Source of the DNA: Candidatus Thiodiazotropha endoloripes
GTDB taxonomy: Bacteria > Pseudomonadota > Gammaproteobacteria > Chromatiales > Chromatiaceae
Direction of reading: 5' to 3'
Assembly: GCF_001708965.1 (NCBI RefSeq)
Contig: NZ_LVJW01000003.1
Location: forward strand, 1,736,001 to 1,800,000
DNA length: 64,000 nt
This document shows positions 18,699 to 26,895 of the stretch, piece by piece (positions within the stretch are counted from its first letter, which is position 1; each line of letters opens with the position of its first letter). A model generated the notes under the pieces. That model did no database searches, was not told the origin of the DNA, and was given only the letters and a program-made list of their open reading frames with translations. The position numbers and the translations under genes are program-made.

Positions 18699-19064
18699 CT
18701 AATTGAGATCATACAGAGAGTCACGAAGATAGCTTTTGAAATGCTTCATGACAGGCTTGGGGATAATCCTCTCTGCGTAGAGTCGAAGCTCATGGATCTG
18801 TTGACAGGATATAGCACTGTCCGCATTCAGTGCATCATCGATTTTCTGATGAATAGTAGGCTCGAATAGAGCACCCTGCCTTTGTCTGACAACAGTATAG
18901 ATAGCCGTTATCGCCATCTGTTGCTCAGGTAGCATCTTGCACTTGTTATCAAGAATTTTCAGCATGACTGCAGTGACACAATCGACCTGTAATGGATCTA
19001 GAGGTGCTGTTTCGGCCCAGATTGCTGCTGGATGCGGCGTTTCAATAACAGGTTGAAGTTTCAT
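18699..19064 (-). CDS. Hypothetical protein (121 aa)
   Basis: A 121-residue soluble, mostly helical protein that I do not recognise. It has no metal, nucleotide or membrane motif; cysteines are scattered rather than in a cluster motif. It converges on draT with a 28-bp gap and follows the DUF3144-like gene by 35 bp on the same strand, so these two are probably one transcript. Position between draT and draG is the only hint to its role. Confidence 0.65.
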   Translation of the reverse strand: MKLQPVIETPHPAAIWAETAPLDPLQVDCVTAVMLKILDNKCKMLPEQQMAITAIYTVVRQRQGALFEPTIHQKIDDALNADSAISCQQIHELRLYAERIIPKPVMKHFKSYLRDSLYDLN

Positions 19065-19099
19065 ATCTTGTCCAAATCAGGTATTGGCATACAGAATTC

Positions 19100-19351
19100 T
19101 TATGGCTTACCAGTTGTGGAAAAATCATGCATACATTCCATCAACATCTTCCTGTATTGCTCACAATAGTAATCAACAGCAGCCAATTGGTTATCTGAAG
19201 CACCATCCGATTCAAAGAAGAAGTGGGTATTGTACCAAGCAGCCGCATACATAAATGCCGCACTTAGAAAAGGCATTGCCCACTCCTCACTTAAATCGTT
19301 AGCCAGATGAATGAACTCATCTGCCACTTCTCTAAAATCTGATTCCTGCAT
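19100..19351 (-). CDS. DUF3144-like small protein
   Basis: An 83-residue helical protein. FIHLANDL followed by FLSAAFMYAAAWYN matches what I recall of the DUF3144 family of small proteobacterial proteins. The function is unknown. It is the first gene of a two-gene minus-strand unit with the 121-residue hypothetical. Its family call is from pattern memory and should be treated as probable. Confidence 0.68.
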   Translation of the reverse strand: MQESDFREVADEFIHLANDLSEEWAMPFLSAAFMYAAAWYNTHFFFESDGASDNQLAAVDYYCEQYRKMLMECMHDFSTTGKP

Positions 19352-19497
19352 TGAAAGGCACTCTGTAGAAATAACACCATCTGAAATTTATCCTACACAT
19401 TTCATGCCAACCATGAATATGTTCTTTATGAAAGTAATGACATCAAGCCTTTTCATCTTTAGCTAAAGTAACTCACCATTCGTGAAATACTTCTGAT

Positions 19498-19513
19498 TGT
19501 TGTAAATCATACA
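19498..19513. promoter_or_regulatory. Possible NifA site upstream of the SIR2-like gene
   Basis: TGT-TGTAAATCAT-ACA matches TGT-N10-ACA exactly, but it is 212 bp upstream of the candidate -24 element, farther than usual. In AT-rich DNA a chance match is possible. Confidence 0.4.
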
Positions 19514-19724
19514 AAAAACACACCTTTTCGTGATCATTCCAACTTGGTTTCGTATGCTTGATCTTCTCTGTGTAAATATCGACTGCCCTCAAACCATGTC
19601 GAATAATAATAGATATTTATTCTTATTATTTAAATGGTTACATGAGATATCTAATCCATTTAATGTATCACTTTAAGAGTATGATAGTTATTACTACCTA
19701 TATTGTTATTGCGTTTTATATGAT

Positions 19725-19739
19725 TGGCCTGTGTTTTGC
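19725..19739 (+). promoter_or_regulatory. Candidate sigma-54 promoter of the SIR2-like gene
   Basis: TGGCCT-GTGTT-TTGC keeps the essential GG and GC dinucleotides with the right 10-bp spacing and matches TGGC and TTGC fully. It lies 38 bp before the ATG at 19778. Confidence 0.6.
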
Positions 19740-19777
19740 ACTATTAACAGTCAAATAGTTATATCTGGAGGTTGATC

Positions 19778-20677
19778 ATGTCTGTTACGCAATTATCGGA
19801 GCTTAAGTCAGGTGTAGAAAACGGTACAATAGTGCCCTACCTTGGTGCAGGTGTACTCAAAGGTTCGTTTCACTCTGATACAGGTGAGCCGATACCGGCT
19901 GACAGTGACAGTCTGATACTTGCTATGAATGGTGGTCGACCAATGGCCCCAAGATTGATGTATGAGTTCGCCCGCGCCGCCATGGATGTGGAATTGAAAC
20001 GAGGACGAACAACAGTAAATCGCTTTCTTGATGATTTATATGCCAATCAATCATGGTCTCAATCACCACTGCATGCCTGGCTGGAATCAGTGAAGCCAAA
20101 ATATGTGGTCGATATCAACCGGGATATCCAGTTACAACAAAGCTATGCCAATACGCCGCATATCCTGATACGCGGAATTGCCAGAGTTGGTGGAACAGAT
20201 TATCGATTTCGCATCCACCACCATGATGGCAACAAATATTCCGATACAGAGATAGATCAGAGTGATGTCGACTCAAGTCTGCCGATACTGTTTAAACCCA
20301 TGGGCAGTCCTTTACCCGATTCCACCTACATCGCTTCTGATGCAGACTATGTGGATTACATTACTGAACTGATGGGCGGTTTTGCGATTCCAAGTTTTCT
20401 GAAAGCCGAACGCAAAGGCAAACAATATCTGTTTCTCGGCTTGAGAATGAACCGTGATACAGAACGGATGGTTATGTCTGATATCATCTATGCTGCTGAT
20501 CAACCAGCCGGTTGGGCATTGATTGCTGAACCAAATGATAAGGAACGACGCTTTTGTAAGAAAATGAACATTGAGATCATTGAAGCAGATATCGACTCTT
20601 TTCTAGGTACTGCAACCCCGGCTTTGGCTAACGGGGTGAATGATAAACAGGTGTTGGAAACCGATGCAATCTGCTAA
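19778..20677 (+). CDS. SIR2-like protein with altered catalytic motif
   Basis: A 299-residue protein with the outline of the SIR2-like NAD-binding family: VPYLGAGV at 19-26, a YVVDINRD segment (109-116) where TxNxD is usual, LFKPMGS (171-177) where the family has KLHGS, and a YLFLGLRMNRD segment near 215. The catalytic His of the KLHGS motif is replaced by Met175, so NAD cleavage may be lost. The ATG at 19778 follows GGAGG. It lies between draT and draG and is followed by a DUF1289-like gene. A regulatory NAD-sensing role is conceivable but not shown. Confidence 0.75.
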   Translation: MSVTQLSELKSGVENGTIVPYLGAGVLKGSFHSDTGEPIPADSDSLILAMNGGRPMAPRLMYEFARAAMDVELKRGRTTVNRFLDDLYANQSWSQSPLHAWLESVKPKYVVDINRDIQLQQSYANTPHILIRGIARVGGTDYRFRIHHHDGNKYSDTEIDQSDVDSSLPILFKPMGSPLPDSTYIASDADYVDYITELMGGFAIPSFLKAERKGKQYLFLGLRMNRDTERMVMSDIIYAADQPAGWALIAEPNDKERRFCKKMNIEIIEADIDSFLGTATPALANGVNDKQVLETDAIC

Positions 20678-20712
20678 CCTGAAGTGTATTCAATCATCTA
20701 TCGGGTAGTAAA

Positions 20713-20955
20713 ATGAGCATCTTCAAACCCTGCCAGGGAAAGAGTGCATGTCGAGACGATGGAGAGATTTGCCTCACTTGTGGGCGCAGTTTATCTGAAA
20801 TCGTACAATTGCGAAGCCTTATGAAAGAGATAAGCTCTTTGGCTCTTGAATATGAATATGAAAATGTTGAGGAGTATATACAGTATATTGCTCGTAAGGT
20901 CGAAAAAACGATAAATCATGAAAGAAATGAGAAAACCAATGTGCTATCTCATTAA
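20713..20955 (+). CDS. DUF1289-like small cysteine protein
   Basis: An 80-residue protein whose first 30 residues follow the DUF1289 pattern, PC-x5-CR-x-D then ICLTCGRSLSEI, with Cys7, Cys13, Cys20 and Cys23 able to bind a metal or cluster. The rest is a charged helical tail. It lies 35 bp after the SIR2-like gene in the same direction and is probably cotranscribed. The function of the family is unknown. Confidence 0.7.
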   Translation: MSIFKPCQGKSACRDDGEICLTCGRSLSEIVQLRSLMKEISSLALEYEYENVEEYIQYIARKVEKTINHERNEKTNVLSH

Positions 20956-21066
20956 GAAGTAACTTGGTGGATTTCCCATAAACCTGCGTATTATGAGAAA
21001 TTCCATCTCCTGCTTCCGCTGATAAGAGCACAATAGCTGATTCTCTACCGTTGTGATTGGCGTCAC

Positions 21067-21744
21067 TCACCGGGTGGTGGTGATTTCACCAGCGTAATGC
21101 CTTCTAAGCTCTTTGGCCGTTGCATGGAACATCATTGCCATTGCAAAACTTGATACCATACCCGCAGGAATTGCGAATAAAAACAACACGACAGAAGCCA
21201 GAAATATTCCTGCAACGATGGTACTCCATGCATATAGCCTTAGGTAGCTGAAATATGATTGGAGTTTAAGAAGCTTAATCCCGTAAATGACATTGACAAC
21301 TCCCAATGGCACCATCAGAACAAAAAATCCCAGCGTGCTGAAACCGAGTGACTCCACCTCTTCCGGCATGATATAAGAGATTACAGACATAATAAGTGAG
21401 AGAATAATTGCAGCATAAATATAGTTATCGACAGAGTGGCAAGCCAGTCTGTAGTTCAATAAAAGCTTAAACATATAGAGCAGGTATAGATAGAGTAGAT
21501 TATCTATCAGACTTACAATATCGGTAGCTAAACGGTAGCTTTCATTATCAGGGACCACACCACTCATAAAAGAGATTGCCACCAATGGAAGAGTTGCCAG
21601 CAAATAGAGAAGAGATAACCAAAATAGCAGTAACAGCTTGGTATAACTAAGATTGCTTTTCAATAAGGATGTAGGCAGTTCCTCTTCCTCCAATAAATTG
21701 GCTTCTGGTGTTTTATAGATGGAATCACCGTTTTGTTTATTCAT
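21067..21744 (-). CDS. Hypothetical multi-pass membrane protein
   Basis: A 225-residue protein with about five hydrophobic helices after a 30-residue acidic cytoplasmic N-terminus that contains YKTPEANL. A final helix is followed by a short charged tail. No enzyme motif is seen. It converges on the DUF1289-like gene. I cannot assign a family or function; position in the draT-draG interval may be chance. Confidence 0.65.
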   Translation of the reverse strand: MNKQNGDSIYKTPEANLLEEEELPTSLLKSNLSYTKLLLLFWLSLLYLLATLPLVAISFMSGVVPDNESYRLATDIVSLIDNLLYLYLLYMFKLLLNYRLACHSVDNYIYAAIILSLIMSVISYIMPEEVESLGFSTLGFFVLMVPLGVVNVIYGIKLLKLQSYFSYLRLYAWSTIVAGIFLASVVLFLFAIPAGMVSSFAMAMMFHATAKELRRHYAGEITTTR

Positions 21745-22357
21745 CCGTGAGGATTATACAGTGAATTTGCAGAACTGTGATCAAATGATAATCTGATGTG
21801 TAATCAAGCGATCCTGGAAAGAATAGATAGAAACTGTGTAGGGTGAATTAGAACAGGAGAAAGGAGAACTCGCAGGGCATTAAAATAGTCTAAAACCAGA
21901 CCAAACGCCTAACCGTTCCGTTTCTTTTCGGAAGAGAGCAGACTTTTGACCGATCAACCGAGTTGAGTATTGTGCTCCTGTTATCATCTGTCTGATGAGA
22001 TTTGATGAGGCAATCGGAACTCGATTCGATACCATCACTGATATAAATGGAGTGCCTTGCTGATTCCAGTTTATTCTCAAATAAGTTTATCATTTGCTAC
22101 TACTCCAGAAGCTACACAAACAATTGATGCTATTGACGAGTAAAATCAACATCAATTACACAGTCAATTGAGCAATACCTATGCCAACCCATTTGAGTTA
22201 TTGAAAGTTAAAGATTAATTACAAGAGCAAGCGATTTAACAGTGTGTATTTGTAAAGTATTTCGACAATCGCTCTGGAGTTAAACCAGTAGTTCTGGTTA
22301 GGTGTAGACTGTAGTCGGATATAGTAGTTTTATGTAACAGAGTCTACTTGGTCGTAG
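21745..22357. other. Gene-free stretch between membrane protein and draG
   Basis: 613 bp with no credible gene on either strand. Only short overlapping frames without family resemblance occur. A small hairpin AACCAG-TAGTT-CTGGTT at 22283-22299 lies past the draG stop and may be a weak 3'-end structure. No other structure stood out. Confidence 0.55.
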
Positions 22358-23281
22358 TCAACCAGATACACTAGGATGCTCAGCTGCCAGTTTGAGCAGT
22401 TCATCTGTTTGTGATTTACAGCGATTCACTATAAATGGATCTAACCGTTTGAGCCATCTATTTGGTATACCACTCTGACCGTAGAATGCCCCGGCTACCA
22501 TCCCGGCGATTGCACCTGTCGTATCAGCATCCCCACCTCTGTTGACCACATCAATAAGGGTGGACTCAAAGTCATCATTATCAAATAAGGCCTGAAAAAC
22601 TGCCTGCAAGGTGTCGACGATATAACCGCTGGGATTCTCTACCCGCCGTTTGTCATAACGAAATGCTTTATGGGTTTCGACCAGTCGGTCGGCTATTTCT
22701 TTGAGTCTCGTTTTATCCTCTCCTTTCATAGCCGCAGCACACATCTCCAAAGCAGCCTCGGTACCTGCGTCTGAAAGCGGATTGTTATGGGTAGTATGAG
22801 CCTGCGTTCGTGATGCAACAACCAGAGTATCCTGCGACCCATTGACATACAGAATTGCTATTGGCAGTGACCGCATACATGCACCATTACCTGCATCATA
22901 TTCATTCTCATCAACCCATGGGCGGCCGGTGTTCCTGAACTCTATGATACCCCTTCTAACCGTATTGCCTATATCGATTGGTTTGCTACGCATCCAGTCA
23001 CTGAACGATTCAGCCACGGCTTTGGCACTGACACCACCGCTTTTAAGTAAGGCATCGCCAAGAGCCAGGCTCATTTCGGTATCATCCGTTACCTGACCAG
23101 GCTTCAAATGCAACCAGCCTCCCCCGGATATGGTCTCATGGACACCATATTGCACTTTAATTTCATTCGGTGTGAGAAATTCTGTGGTGGCTCCCAGAGC
23201 ATCGCCAATAGCCAGTCCCAGATAAGCTGAAAGTGCACGCTGTGAAATGTCGTTATCAATTATTGTTTTGTGCCCTGGCAT
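22358..23281 (-). CDS. draG: ADP-ribosyl-dinitrogenase reductase hydrolase
   Basis: A 307-residue DraG. The ADP-ribosylglycohydrolase metal motifs are present: GQVTDDTEMSLALGDAL near the N-terminus and GGDADTTGAIAGMVAGAFYG near the C-terminus, which bind the dinuclear manganese site. It removes ADP-ribose from Arg101 of NifH and reactivates nitrogenase. Unlike many alphaproteobacteria, draG is not next to draT here; about 3.7 kb with five genes lie between. It is 134 bp downstream of nifQ on the same strand. Confidence 0.93.
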   Translation of the reverse strand: MPGHKTIIDNDISQRALSAYLGLAIGDALGATTEFLTPNEIKVQYGVHETISGGGWLHLKPGQVTDDTEMSLALGDALLKSGGVSAKAVAESFSDWMRSKPIDIGNTVRRGIIEFRNTGRPWVDENEYDAGNGACMRSLPIAILYVNGSQDTLVVASRTQAHTTHNNPLSDAGTEAALEMCAAAMKGEDKTRLKEIADRLVETHKAFRYDKRRVENPSGYIVDTLQAVFQALFDNDDFESTLIDVVNRGGDADTTGAIAGMVAGAFYGQSGIPNRWLKRLDPFIVNRCKSQTDELLKLAAEHPSVSG

Positions 23282-23415
23282 TATGCACCATTCTTCAATT
23301 CTCGCTACAGACTGATCAAAGCAACGTTTGTTGCCTCCTTACAGTCAGGCTAACTGTAGCTGAATGTAGTCATATTGGTTGCCGGGAGAGTAACAGCCTG
23401 ATTCTCTATAGTTTA

Positions 23416-24000
23416 TTAGTCCTCAGGAGCAAAGCAAACCGAATAATCGGCGCAAGCTTCACAGCTAGGTGCACGACAGGTGTAAATTCCCTCTGTTTCA
23501 CACAGCCTTTTATAGAGAAATTTCTTCCATTTCATGTTTTTAGAGTTAAGTTCATATAGTGGCGTGAAGTGATCTGCCATCAATTTTGAGAGGTCGGCAC
23601 GACTCCAAAGCCCCAGATCCTGCCACAAATGGTCGTTTCCCAAACAACCATAGATCAATATTTCAACAAGCCAATGCTCTGAATGACTCCGTTGAGCGCG
23701 ATTGTTGATTAACAAATTACGCAGATCGTCCATCTCCTCATCATTTTCACACATTGGAGAATGATCGAAACCTAACAGGTTTTGTGGTTGTATGGTCGGG
23801 AAATGGTGGTGAAGCAGACGTCGGAATTCCAGCTCTCCCAAGCCCATCCACTGTGGTAATACGCTATGTCCATAGGCCCATGAAGCAATAATACGGGACA
23901 GAATTGATTCCATAGCATCATCCTGGTGTGCAGCAGCACCGATCAGTCTGCAATGACAAGCTGTGACACTATCACTGATCGGTGCTGTGCTAGACATCAT
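23416..24000 (-). CDS. nifQ: Molybdenum donor protein NifQ
   Basis: A 194-residue NifQ ending in the family cysteine signature C-x4-C-x2-C-x5-C (Cys175, 180, 183, 189), which holds the iron-molybdenum-sulfur cluster. NifQ delivers molybdenum for FeMo-co assembly on NifEN. It overlaps the preceding ferredoxin gene by 4 bp and so is translationally coupled to it. Confidence 0.93.
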   Translation of the reverse strand: MMSSTAPISDSVTACHCRLIGAAAHQDDAMESILSRIIASWAYGHSVLPQWMGLGELEFRRLLHHHFPTIQPQNLLGFDHSPMCENDEEMDDLRNLLINNRAQRSHSEHWLVEILIYGCLGNDHLWQDLGLWSRADLSKLMADHFTPLYELNSKNMKWKKFLYKRLCETEGIYTCRAPSCEACADYSVCFAPED

Positions 24001-24353
24001 AGCGCCTCATATTCAACTACGATATCTTCATCTCTGGGAATAAACTGGCAAGCAAGTCGCCATTTGCTTGGCAAATCATCAACGATCATCTTTTCCATCT
24101 CTTCCTTGCTGATTTTGCCTAATTCCCTGAGAATTTTCTTCTCTTTCTCCTCAAGATGGTAGCCCATTGGCTCTTTGTCACCGATGTATCTGACCTGAAT
24201 TGCACAGCTTCCACAATCACCATCACCACAATCGAAGTTGATTGGGATTTTGTTGGTTTTGGCAATTTTCAGGACTGTTTCGGTAAAACTACCGGCTACT
24301 GCATAGACCGTTTTATCCTTAAATTCGGGATTACTGAATGTAATTAATGGCAT
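23997..24353 (-). CDS. Plant-type [2Fe-2S] ferredoxin
   Basis: A 118-residue ferredoxin with the motif CGDGDCGSC and a distant Cys in RLACQF, the four ligands of a plant-type [2Fe-2S] cluster. A 30-residue charged helical insert lies between the first three and the last ligand. It lies between the other [2Fe-2S] ferredoxin and nifQ, so it is probably a nitrogenase-related electron carrier. Confidence 0.87.
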   Translation of the reverse strand: MPLITFSNPEFKDKTVYAVAGSFTETVLKIAKTNKIPINFDCGDGDCGSCAIQVRYIGDKEPMGYHLEEKEKKILRELGKISKEEMEKMIVDDLPSKWRLACQFIPRDEDIVVEYEAL

Positions 24354-24377
24354 TTCATTAACTCCTAAATACTGTTT

Positions 24378-24668
<291 letters not shown>

Positions 24669-24702
24669 TCACCTTAATTAAATAGATTAATAACACTCGG
24701 AG

Positions 24703-25989
24703 TCATGCCAGGTCGGCCATGTCGATCACTGCCTTTTGCTGTTTTTTCCCTACCATTTCCTCAGCGATGGCCTTGCCAAAGGCCCGACACACTTCCAACT
24801 CTTCCTCAGTGGGTATCAATTTGATTCTCAAGCCCTGTTGTGGAATACGCATTTTTAATCCACGCATTCTGTCTTCAATCATCGCTACCGCTTCACCACT
24901 CCAGCCGTATGAACCGAAAGCGCCACCCAGTTTTCCCTTCAGATTGACAACAGCCAGTGAGGAAAGCAGGTCCCAGACCGGTTTGACGGCATCACCGTTG
25001 ATGGTCGGTGAACCAAACAGCAACGCATCGGCTTCTTCGATCAGGTCGACAAACGGTCCAGTCTCACCACCTTCCAGGTCATATAGAGAGACCCTTACGC
25101 CGTTGATTGCAGTTGCCCCTTCATTAATTTCTTCCGCCATGCGTGCGGTATTGCCATAGGAACTCATGTAGAAAATCACCAGGGACTGCTCTGCAAGACC
25201 GATTTCCCGTGACAGGCTGGAGGTGGATAGTTCCCTATAATGGGTAACGTAGCGACGTGGTCGCTCTCTGAGTATGGGACCATGCGTCGGTGCAATCTGC
25301 TTGATCTTGAGTGGCTCAATCAATTTCAATGCATCCATGACATGCTTTTTGAATGGCCGCATGATATGGGCATAGTAATAGTCGAATGAAAATCTGAAGT
25401 CACCAACTAAATCATTGAACAGTCTTTTGTCACAATAGTGACAACCGAATACATCTCCAGAGAAGAGAATCCCCTCCTCTTCAAGGTAAGTACATTGGGT
25501 ATCCGGCCAATGAAGAAATGGAGTGTGTAGAAAACGAAGTGTTCTATCTCCCAGTGAGATACAGTCATCAGTGGTTACAGTGGTGTACTCGAAACCATCA
25601 TCGCTAGTTGGTTTGAGCAGTGCTTTAAGCATTGAAGTTGCTCGTTGGGAGATATAGAGTTTTGCTTCAGGTGCACGACGCATCAATTCGGGTAATGCGC
25701 CGGTATGATCCGGTTCCAGATGATTCAGAATGATCGCTTTGATCTCTTTGTAATCAACCTCTGATTCTAGGCGGGCGAAAAATTCATCACTAAAATTCTC
25801 TTTAACCGTATCAATAATAGCCACACCATCCTGTCCTTTGACAAGATAGGAGTTATAGCTGGTGCCATTTGCTGTACTGAGAATAATATCAAATGTTCTC
25901 AATGTAGGATCCAGAGCCCCAATCCAGTAGACACCATCTGCAAACTCGACAGCGTCTCTGTGGCTGGATACATCGATTTGTTTACTCAC
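24703..25989 (-). CDS. FprA-family A-type flavoprotein
   Basis: A 428-residue flavodiiron-type protein. The N-terminal MBL domain has the diiron ligands H90-x-E92-x-D94-H95 in NHLEPDHTG and a later TQCTYLEEEGILFSGD segment. The C-terminal flavodoxin domain has YMSSYGNTARMAEEI for FMN binding. Such proteins reduce oxygen or nitric oxide and lie next to nif genes in some purple bacteria, where oxygen removal would protect nitrogenase. It overlaps nifO by 4 bp. Confidence 0.9.
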   Translation of the reverse strand: MSKQIDVSSHRDAVEFADGVYWIGALDPTLRTFDIILSTANGTSYNSYLVKGQDGVAIIDTVKENFSDEFFARLESEVDYKEIKAIILNHLEPDHTGALPELMRRAPEAKLYISQRATSMLKALLKPTSDDGFEYTTVTTDDCISLGDRTLRFLHTPFLHWPDTQCTYLEEEGILFSGDVFGCHYCDKRLFNDLVGDFRFSFDYYYAHIMRPFKKHVMDALKLIEPLKIKQIAPTHGPILRERPRRYVTHYRELSTSSLSREIGLAEQSLVIFYMSSYGNTARMAEEINEGATAINGVRVSLYDLEGGETGPFVDLIEEADALLFGSPTINGDAVKPVWDLLSSLAVVNLKGKLGGAFGSYGWSGEAVAMIEDRMRGLKMRIPQQGLRIKLIPTEEELEVCRAFGKAIAEEMVGKKQQKAVIDMADLA

Positions 25990-26402
25990 GGTACCGTCTC
26001 ACACGGCTGATCAGACATTGGGCAAGTTTCCACTTTTTGACCGTCATTCAGGTTTACACCAAGATAGTCAAGTACTGGCCCAACTGTGAAGCCGGATTGC
26101 TTAAGCGATTGATAGATCATTAGTGGCCGTTTAATCAGGATCGGCTGATCTACCATTAAACGTAATGCCTCAGTCTCATTTAAATGATCAGTATTGATCT
26201 CCCCACTTTTTACTTGTGGTGCACTTTCGTTGAACCAAGTGGGGACAGCTTTATTACCAAAAAATGATCGTAAGCTTTCCGCTGTCCAGTTTTCACTGAG
26301 TATGTCACGTACTTCCAAACTAACGCCCAGCCTACGCAGGATTGCTTTTTGTTGTTTGTTTCCGATGCAACCTGGCTTTTCATAAAAAACCAGATCAGTC
26401 AT
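25986..26402 (-). CDS. nifO: Nitrogenase-associated ArsC-family protein (NifO)
   Basis: A 138-residue ArsC/Spx-like thioredoxin-fold protein with the N-terminal YEKPGCIGNKQQK, a family-like start with a single Cys at the arsenate-reductase position, and LIKRPLMI near residue 100. Its position between nifB-fdx and nifQ is that of Azotobacter nifO. NifO has been linked to molybdenum use between nitrogenase and nitrate reductase. It overlaps the genes on either side. Confidence 0.87.
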   Translation of the reverse strand: MTDLVFYEKPGCIGNKQQKAILRRLGVSLEVRDILSENWTAESLRSFFGNKAVPTWFNESAPQVKSGEINTDHLNETEALRLMVDQPILIKRPLMIYQSLKQSGFTVGPVLDYLGVNLNDGQKVETCPMSDQPCETVP

Positions 26403-26595
26403 CTTTATTCGACTCCCGCATACTCGTTATCAAAGCAGATTGCCTTTGCCACAGACGTTCTGGCAATGCCATGCCTCTTGGTGGCAGAGAGTCTGCCGGC
26501 TTTACAAAATGGTTACGCACAAATCTCATCCAGTAGCGGTTGGGTTTATCCGTCTCACCATGTACAGGTTGCAGAGCTGGTTTTTGATCGAACAT
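26395..26595 (-). CDS. Small nif-associated hypothetical protein
   Basis: A 66-residue basic protein with the segment NRYWMRFVRNHFVKP and a Pro-rich middle (SLPPRGMALPERLW). I do not recognise a named family. It overlaps nifO by 8 bp and begins 12 bp after the ferredoxin gene, so it is very probably a real, coupled member of the nifB operon. Confidence 0.68.
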   Translation of the reverse strand: MFDQKPALQPVHGETDKPNRYWMRFVRNHFVKPADSLPPRGMALPERLWQRQSALITSMRESNKDD

Positions 26596-26606
26596 GGGAT
26601 CATCTC

Positions 26607-26885
26607 CTAGCGTGATTGAATCTCAGCCATGACTTCTTCCATCCGTTCCGGCGGTATCCCGGTCAATGAACCTGGAGGATTGGCAGGTTCCGAGAATGGA
26701 TTAAGAATCGCACCTTCGATAGGACAGATGCTGACACATTGCGGGTCAGTATGATCCCCTTCACACTCTGTGCACTTCTTTGCATCTATCTTAAAATGCG
26801 GCCTGGCTTCAAATATCGCATCACTTGGACAAAGCGGCTCGCAGGCCCAACAGTTGACGCAACTCTCTATGATTTCATAAGCCAT
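26607..26885 (-). CDS. fdxN: nifB-linked 2x[4Fe-4S] ferredoxin (FdxN-type)
   Basis: A 92-residue ferredoxin with CVNCWACEPLCP and the long-spaced second motif CTECEGDHTDPQC then SICP. About 28 residues of extra C-terminal tail follow the cluster domain. It directly follows nifB, the usual place of FdxN, which supports NifB in NifB-co synthesis. Confidence 0.9.
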   Translation of the reverse strand: MAYEIIESCVNCWACEPLCPSDAIFEARPHFKIDAKKCTECEGDHTDPQCVSICPIEGAILNPFSEPANPPGSLTGIPPERMEEVMAEIQSR

Positions 26886-26895
26886 GCTCTACTCC

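Larger units (their letters stand above)
19352..19777. other. Regulatory-looking, gene-free stretch before the SIR2-like gene
   Basis: 426 bp without a credible gene. It is AT-rich and contains a dyad AATAATAA / TTATTATT around 19600-19630, a TGT-N10-ACA match at 19498 and a sigma-54-like element at 19725. It is the shared upstream region of the divergent DUF3144-like and SIR2-like genes. Confidence 0.6.

Noticed and set aside
19778-20677. Calling the SIR2-like gene an active defence NADase
   Set aside because: The catalytic His position is Met and no second defence gene is adjacent.
21880-22093. Two overlapping 66-67 codon frames before draG
   Set aside because: They overlap each other in different frames, lack start signals and look non-coding.
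23310-23340. Possible sigma-54 promoter for draG (GCAACG...TTGCC)
   Set aside because: The spacing between the two conserved parts is off by one base compared with the -24/-12 consensus.
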